Below are positions 59,405-64,000 of a stretch of 64,000 nucleotides of DNA, one piece after another; the stretch's first letter is position 1, and each line of letters begins with the position of its first letter. The DNA is from an uncultured Mucilaginibacter sp. GTDB taxonomy: Bacteria > Bacteroidota > Bacteroidia > Sphingobacteriales > Sphingobacteriaceae. The notes beneath the pieces are model-generated. The model saw nothing but the letters and a program-made list of their open reading frames with translations, did not search any database and was not told the DNA's origin. Location of the stretch: contig CAIPFE010000025.1 in the NCBI GenBank assembly GCA_903864275.1, forward strand, positions 1 through 64,000, given 5' to 3'. The position numbers and the translations under genes are program-made.

Positions 59405-61096
59405 TCAAATATTCCCCTTTTTCATTTCTTCCGCCGCATGGTGCGCCGCCCTCGCCGCAAAGGCCATATATAAAATAGAGGGGCTTTGGTTGCCGGTGCT
59501 CGTCATGCAGGCGCCATCGGTAACAAACACATTGTTGCAAAGATGCATCTGGTTCCATTTATTGAGCAGGGAGGTTTTAGGGTCGTTGCCCATACGGCAG
59601 CCGCCCATTTCGTGTATATCAAGACCGGGCGCCTGGTGGGTATCGCGTTTGCTGATATTCTTTACCCCGGCGATCTCCAGCATGGCTGCGCTCTGGGTCA
59701 AAAAATCGGCCACCATTTTATCATCATTATCATCATAGCCGATGGAAGTGATCAGCTGCGGTATGCCCCATGGATCAACCTGGTCTTTGCTTAGCCGTAC
59801 GTGATTTATTTCTTTCGGGATCGTTTCGCCCTGCATAAACATACCGGCATACCAGGGGCCAGGTTCGGTTATCGCATCCTTATAATTGCCGCCGATGCCA
59901 TCGTCCAGGCTTTCCTTATAAGCCGGCCCGCGACCCGAAAATACGAAGGTTAAATAGCCGCCTAAAAAGTCGGTGTCCTGTTTATGCAAATTACGGTAAT
60001 TGGCGATAATGGGGTTGGTGGGGTTACGGCCGAAATAATATTTGTCTTCAAAACCTTCATAAGTACCGCCAACACTTGCCCGGTAATTCTGGAAAGCCAT
60101 AAACTTGCCAAGCAGGCCATTATCATTCCCCAGCCCGTTTGGAAAACGGTGCGATTTGGAATTAAGCAGGATCAAATTGGTATTTAAACAGGCCGCGTTT
60201 AAAAATATCACCTTAGCATAATAGGTTATTTCCTGTTTGGTTAATGCATCGATAATTTTAACGCCGGTTACCTTTCCCTTTTGCTCATCATGAATAACCG
60301 AATGCACCACTGAATGCGGCCTTACAGTCAGGTTGCCAGTGCGCTTAGCCCAGGGAAGCGTAGAGGAAACGGAGCTAAAATATCCCCCAAAAGGGCAGCC
60401 GCGATAGCAAAGATCGCGCGCCTGGCATTCGGTGCGGCCCTGTTCTTTATGAATGGCTTCGGCTTTGGTTAGCTGCGCCCAGCGGGTGCGCACCATAAAC
60501 CGATCTTTATAATTCGCGCTTATTTTGCGCTGTATTTCTTCTTCCACGCAGGTCATTTCAAATGGCGGCAGGTATTCGCCATCGGGCAAAGCTTCCAGGC
60601 CATCCCTGTCCCCGCAAATGCCCGCAAACTTTTCGACATGCGAATACCATGGGGCTATATCTTCATAACGGATGGGCCAATCGATCGCGTAACCATATCG
60701 CAGCGGCGCCGAAAACTCAAAATTGCTCCAGCGCTGGCAGGCGCGCCCCCAGGTGATGGATTTGCCGCCAACCTGGTACCCGCGTATCCAGTCGAACGGT
60801 TTTTCCTGTATGTAAGGATGTTCCTTGTCCTTCACAAAAAAATGCTGCGTATCCTCGCCAAAAGCGTAGCATTTGCTCACCACCGGGTTTTCTTCCTTTA
60901 CGGCTAAAGGCTCCCTCATCCGGTGCGCAAAATCCCAGGGGTCTTTGGTGGCGGTTGGATAATCCTTAATGTGTTCAATATTACGCCCGCGTTCAAGCAC
61001 CAGGGTTTTTACGCCCAGGTCGCATAATTCTTTGGCAGCCCATCCGCCGCTGATGCCCGAGCCAATTACAATGGCGTCGTAAGTGTTTGTTTCCAT
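59405..61096 (-). CDS. GMC-family FAD oxidoreductase
   Basis: A 563-residue flavoprotein without signal peptide, starting at METNTYDAIVIGSGISGGWAAKELCDLG (61096), where VIGSGISGG is the FAD ADP-binding motif. GMC signatures follow: GGKSITWGRACQRWS, the Cys-rich segment CYRGCPFGG, and near the C-terminus GGCRMGNDPKTSLLNKWN and the VTDGACMTSTGNQSPSILYM FAD loop. It resembles the large subunit of gluconate/sugar dehydrogenases, oxidising a sugar at C2 or C3 to a keto-sugar; the small subunit is not encoded here. Its operon neighbours are an isomerase and a cytochrome-c protein that may accept electrons. Confidence 0.5.
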   Translation of the reverse strand: METNTYDAIVIGSGISGGWAAKELCDLGVKTLVLERGRNIEHIKDYPTATKDPWDFAHRMREPLAVKEENPVVSKCYAFGEDTQHFFVKDKEHPYIQEKPFDWIRGYQVGGKSITWGRACQRWSNFEFSAPLRYGYAIDWPIRYEDIAPWYSHVEKFAGICGDRDGLEALPDGEYLPPFEMTCVEEEIQRKISANYKDRFMVRTRWAQLTKAEAIHKEQGRTECQARDLCYRGCPFGGYFSSVSSTLPWAKRTGNLTVRPHSVVHSVIHDEQKGKVTGVKIIDALTKQEITYYAKVIFLNAACLNTNLILLNSKSHRFPNGLGNDNGLLGKFMAFQNYRASVGGTYEGFEDKYYFGRNPTNPIIANYRNLHKQDTDFLGGYLTFVFSGRGPAYKESLDDGIGGNYKDAITEPGPWYAGMFMQGETIPKEINHVRLSKDQVDPWGIPQLITSIGYDDNDDKMVADFLTQSAAMLEIAGVKNISKRDTHQAPGLDIHEMGGCRMGNDPKTSLLNKWNQMHLCNNVFVTDGACMTSTGNQSPSILYMAFAARAAHHAAEEMKKGNI

Positions 61097-61122
61097 ATGC
61101 CCCCTCAATTATTAACAAATTA

Positions 61123-61223
61123 TGTCATTGCGAGGAGGAAAGACGAAGCAATCTCTTAGCATGCATCAGCGCCTGGCACAGCTACGAGATTGCCACTCCA
61201 CCTATCGGCGGATCGCAATGACA
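61123..61223. repeat. Imperfect palindrome with TGTCATTGCGAGG ends
   Basis: TGTCATTGCGAGGAGGAA...CAATCTC on the left, GAGATTG...CGCAATGACA on the right. It is the common bacterial REP-type element with the word CATTGCGAGG. It lies between the GMC and cytochrome genes. Confidence 0.5.
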
Positions 61224-61246
61224 AATTTGATATTGGAATTATAAGT

Positions 61247-63406
61247 CTAATTTAAAAATATCTCATCCACAAACACCCATCCCGGCTGCTTTTTTACTTT
61301 GTCCCAGTCCGGGAGCCTTTGCAAGGGTTTGGCTATTATTTTTAAGCAAGATAAAGGACGGTTAGTCGCCAGCCTACAGTCCATGCCTTTCACCATAAAC
61401 GGATCGTCCTTTTTTGGCGCTGCTGTTTTTATACTGCTTAGTAATTTCAAATGGGCAGCATCCGTACCGCCCCAAATCTCTATCCAGACAGGTAAAAATA
61501 GTTGGCTGCCTATATTACGCATGCAATTTAAAGTGACAGTATGCAGGTCGACTGGTTTTGCGAATTGCATATAAACCACCAGGTCCTTTTGGGAGCCGAT
61601 CCATTTACCATTGCCGAAATTTGTTCCGCCCAGGTCTTTATCTATCAAGGTTTTGGCGCCGTCGCCGCTGTATTTTACATCAGGGCCAGCAATAAAACTG
61701 ATGCTATCGGGCGTGTAAGTGGTTTTATAAAAATTTGCTTGTATTACATCGCTGCCAAACCAACCGGGTTTGTAGGCTTTTGCTTTAATCGCAGTATTCT
61801 GACTGATCATTATCCCGGGCTTATAAAGCATTGATTTTATGCTATCGGGATCGGTGCCGTCGGTTGTATAACGGATATCGGTACCTTTTATTGGGTGAAC
61901 AAGCTCCAACTCTATGGGTTTGGTAAAAACGAAGCTGGTATTTTTAACCTGCGGGTCGTTGAGCTTAATGGGTTTGCCGTCATCTTTAAAGCCTTTTATA
62001 AAATCAATTTTCTTATTGCTTTTTTGAAGATCAGCGATTTCAGCATCGGGTAAACCGGTATCCCATAAGGCTACTTTTGTAAGACTTTTTATTGCGCTGA
62101 TCTGTTTTATAGCCTGCGCATCTAACCTCGTACCGGCCAGCGAAAGGGTCCTTAAATATTTAAGCGAAGCCAGTTGCTTTAAGCCGCTCCCGGTTATGTC
62201 CGTAAAGTTGAGGTTTAAAACGCGCAGGTTTTCAAATTGGGCGATGGTTTTTAATTCGGCATCTTTTACCGGCATTTTGCTGACGTCGAGTGAAACGACC
62301 TGTTTTTTTATGCCGCTTAACTCCTCCAATACCTTTGGCTGGTATGTTTTTTTATTATAGATATTTACGCCTAATGCAGGTGACTCCTTGGCTAAAGAAT
62401 AAACTACCCGATAGTTATTGTTTAATTTTTTAATGAGCTTATCATCCGCGGCAGCGAAATCGTAATGTTCTTCGGTTTCTTCGGCAGGTTTTAAATAGTT
62501 AGCGGCAATTACGCGCAGTGAATCAGTTGGCGGCAGGTCGATTACTTTTTTCTTAAAATCTGCGTTCTCTTTAACCCACAGGTACAGCAAATTAAGTTCA
62601 TCGGTAGTTAATTGGGGTTTACCCGATGGGGGCATGTGCTTTTTTTCGCCTTCGGGCATGTGGATACGCTGCAGCAGCAGGCTGATCTGCGGCTGGCCAG
62701 GGACAATGATCTTACCATCTTTTCCTCCCTTAAGTACCGACTTTTCATCTATCAGCATCAATCCGCCTTTTGTTTTATCGGGGTTATGACAACTGGTGCA
62801 TTTGTTTTCAAAAACCGGTTCGATCACATCCCGAAAGACCAGGGCTTTATTAATAGGCACTAATTCCTTTTCAGGATGCCAAACCGGGGCCAGGATAAAA
62901 TTCTCGCCATGTGTAATATCGGCGCCGTAATGCCCGGCGACGATAAGGCAAAGCACGGTGGCTACTGCGCCCGACCTCGCAATTCTTTGGCTGTACCATG
63001 TAGCATTGCGGCACCAGTAAATAATTGATGAAATAAACACAACGCTTACGCCAAGCCATTTATGCCATTGCAGGGTATCGCCATCGTAACCCGGCTCCTT
63101 CGACAGGAACAGGCCCATAATTGCGGTAAGCGCGGCGAACAGTGCACCTGTAAGCCAAAGGTAGGTGGTAAAATCGTGGTATAGCTTTTCGGTACTGAAC
63201 CTTTCTTTAAACCTGAAAAACTCCAGTACCATGGCCATAATGAGCACCACAATAGGGAAATGGATAATGAGCGGGTGCAGCCTGCCCACCGGCTGCAGCC
63301 ACTGCGGTATGGCGATGTAGCTGCCAAATAACAGGAAAAAGATGATAAAGATATTGAGGGCAAACAGCAGGTTTTCTGCAAAGCCTTTGTGAGTGTCTTT
63401 TATCAT
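61247..63406 (-). CDS. Multidomain membrane protein: DUF2231 helices, planctomycete-type cytochrome c, LRR, chitobiase-C, F5/8-like domain
   Basis: A 719-residue protein. Residues 15-170 contain several membrane helices with the DUF2231 pattern (GRLHPLIIHFPIVVL). The cytochrome-c domain has the haem motif C203-T-S-C206-H207 and the PSCyt1-type segment GGLMLIDEKSVLKGGKDG...HMPPSGKPQLT. About 370-480 are leucine-rich repeats; about 495-560 are chitobiase/beta-hexosaminidase C-terminal-like (ELVHPIKGTDIRYTTDGTDPDS); about 580-719 are discoidin/F5/8-like. It probably receives electrons from the GMC dehydrogenase at the outer leaflet of the inner membrane. Such fusions are typical of Bacteroidota/Planctomycetes secreted-oxidation systems; the LRR and beta domains may bind carbohydrate or a partner. 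Confidence 0.5.
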   Translation of the reverse strand: MIKDTHKGFAENLLFALNIFIIFFLLFGSYIAIPQWLQPVGRLHPLIIHFPIVVLIMAMVLEFFRFKERFSTEKLYHDFTTYLWLTGALFAALTAIMGLFLSKEPGYDGDTLQWHKWLGVSVVFISSIIYWCRNATWYSQRIARSGAVATVLCLIVAGHYGADITHGENFILAPVWHPEKELVPINKALVFRDVIEPVFENKCTSCHNPDKTKGGLMLIDEKSVLKGGKDGKIIVPGQPQISLLLQRIHMPEGEKKHMPPSGKPQLTTDELNLLYLWVKENADFKKKVIDLPPTDSLRVIAANYLKPAEETEEHYDFAAADDKLIKKLNNNYRVVYSLAKESPALGVNIYNKKTYQPKVLEELSGIKKQVVSLDVSKMPVKDAELKTIAQFENLRVLNLNFTDITGSGLKQLASLKYLRTLSLAGTRLDAQAIKQISAIKSLTKVALWDTGLPDAEIADLQKSNKKIDFIKGFKDDGKPIKLNDPQVKNTSFVFTKPIELELVHPIKGTDIRYTTDGTDPDSIKSMLYKPGIMISQNTAIKAKAYKPGWFGSDVIQANFYKTTYTPDSISFIAGPDVKYSGDGAKTLIDKDLGGTNFGNGKWIGSQKDLVVYMQFAKPVDLHTVTLNCMRNIGSQLFLPVWIEIWGGTDAAHLKLLSSIKTAAPKKDDPFMVKGMDCRLATNRPLSCLKIIAKPLQRLPDWDKVKKQPGWVFVDEIFLN

Positions 63407-63437
63407 CTATATATTATAAATTACAAATAGTCAAAAC

Positions 63438-64000
63438 TTAATATTTTATTATTGCGCCATTATTTAATTCGAACCATTGCCCTCCTATAAAAACATATTT
63501 ATTATCCTCTAAAATCACTTCGGGGAAATTACCTTGAATTTCACGTCTGTAGGTTGTGTCGTGATAAGCAACCTTTAGTGTATCGTATAGATCCTTTTTG
63601 ATACTATAAAATACTTTGAGTTTCTTATCAAAATGCAACTTGCTAGTATTTGTATAATCATAATTCGTTTCAGGATTGTTTGTTGAAAATGACTTATCTC
63701 TAAGGCTTGCTGTGAGCATGTATCCTTTTTTACGAGTTACAAGTGCAAACTTTACGTTGTAGGTATTGACCACTTCAGCTTCCGAATCCACATATCGTAA
63801 CACGTGTAATGTTTCATACAATTTATTATTACTTACACATATTATCAACGAGTTTCCAAGCCCGAGATTTGAGCCCCCTCTAACTTCGTAGTTTATTTTA
63901 AGAAATTGTTTACTTAAGTGAGATGTTTGAGGAAACACGTCCCAATAATCAAATACCTTAAGTGTATCAGTTAAATATATTACGCACAAAATATTATGTA
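63438..64000 (-). CDS. Hypothetical protein, truncated by window edge
   Basis: At least 183 codons, with the frame open through position 64000 and no stop before the edge. The visible part begins with CVIYLTDTLKVFDYWDVFP, which looks like the segment just after a lipobox cysteine, so it is probably a lipoprotein whose leader lies outside the window. The rest is beta-rich and repetitive (FALVTRKKGYMLTAS, KLKVFYSIKKDLYDTLKV, FVFIGGQWFELNNG-like end). Composition is AT-rich, as in the hypothetical gene at 36604. No family is recognised. Confidence 0.5.
   Translation of the reverse strand, partial: HNILCVIYLTDTLKVFDYWDVFPQTSHLSKQFLKINYEVRGGSNLGLGNSLIICVSNNKLYETLHVLRYVDSEAEVVNTYNVKFALVTRKKGYMLTASLRDKSFSTNNPETNYDYTNTSKLHFDKKLKVFYSIKKDLYDTLKVAYHDTTYRREIQGNFPEVILEDNKYVFIGGQWFELNNGAIIKY

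Overview
This window reads as chromosomal DNA of a Bacteroidota, most likely a Sphingobacteriaceae member such as Mucilaginibacter or Pedobacter. The evidence is TAnnTTTG-type promoter boxes with no clear Shine-Dalgarno sequences, TonB-dependent and SusC-like vocabulary, a PmoA-family protein beside a Gfo/Idh/MocA dehydrogenase, an RND/TolC operon with lipoprotein parts, HXXEE, DUF4397 and DUF4197 proteins, and many intergenic inverted repeats. No rRNA, tRNA, prophage, insertion sequence or CRISPR array was recognised. The genus is an inference from protein style, not a database result.

Layout. 0-7.6 kb: a beta-lactamase-family remnant, an MFS transporter, a secreted hypothetical protein, two consecutive sensory histidine kinases and a DUF4397 lipoprotein. 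7.8-12.5 kb: a three-gene 2-oxoacid:ferredoxin oxidoreductase operon led by a GltD-like Fe-S flavoprotein. 12.5-15.7 kb: an AT-richer islet with a possible nuclease-fold protein abutting an AlbA_2 (Schlafen-type) protein, then a uracil-DNA-glycosylase-superfamily protein bracketed by diverged direct repeats. 16.2-23.2 kb: a TetR regulator and RND efflux operon (adaptor, pump, outer-membrane factor) with three copies of a shared operator. 23.3-35.4 kb: amidohydrolase, PmoA-like and Gfo/Idh proteins, a FecA-like receptor behind iron-box-like repeats, a serine hydrolase, pirin, and a frameshifted M23 peptidase. 35.7-43 kb: a PfkB kinase, a VWA/MoxR pair, a metallophosphoesterase and a UbiA-like protein. 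43-48.4 kb: hicAB, a CocE-type hydrolase, a methyltransferase, and an ECF sigma with a mosaic anti-sigma-like partner. 48.4-54.2 kb: DUF4197, a phosphate module (histidine kinase, DUF47, Pit), YceI and a porin. 54.4-58 kb: a SprT-like protein and a four-gene sensory operon. 58-64 kb: a TIM-barrel isomerase, a GMC oxidoreductase and a multidomain cytochrome-c membrane protein that look like a sugar-oxidation cluster, plus an edge-truncated hypothetical protein.

The most unusual structure is non-coding. At least seven intergenic loci are long imperfect hairpins whose 5' arm is built from tandem copies of a short word and whose 3' arm carries the complement. The word differs at every locus but the architecture is the same, and three of these hairpins run into the last codons of the neighbouring gene. 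A separate family of about 90 bp elements with nested palindromes occurs three times, and a further 130 bp double-hairpin unit is repeated in tandem three times before the isomerase gene. [Form note: the original gave no confidence values; 0.5 is a uniform placeholder required by the schema, not an estimate.]
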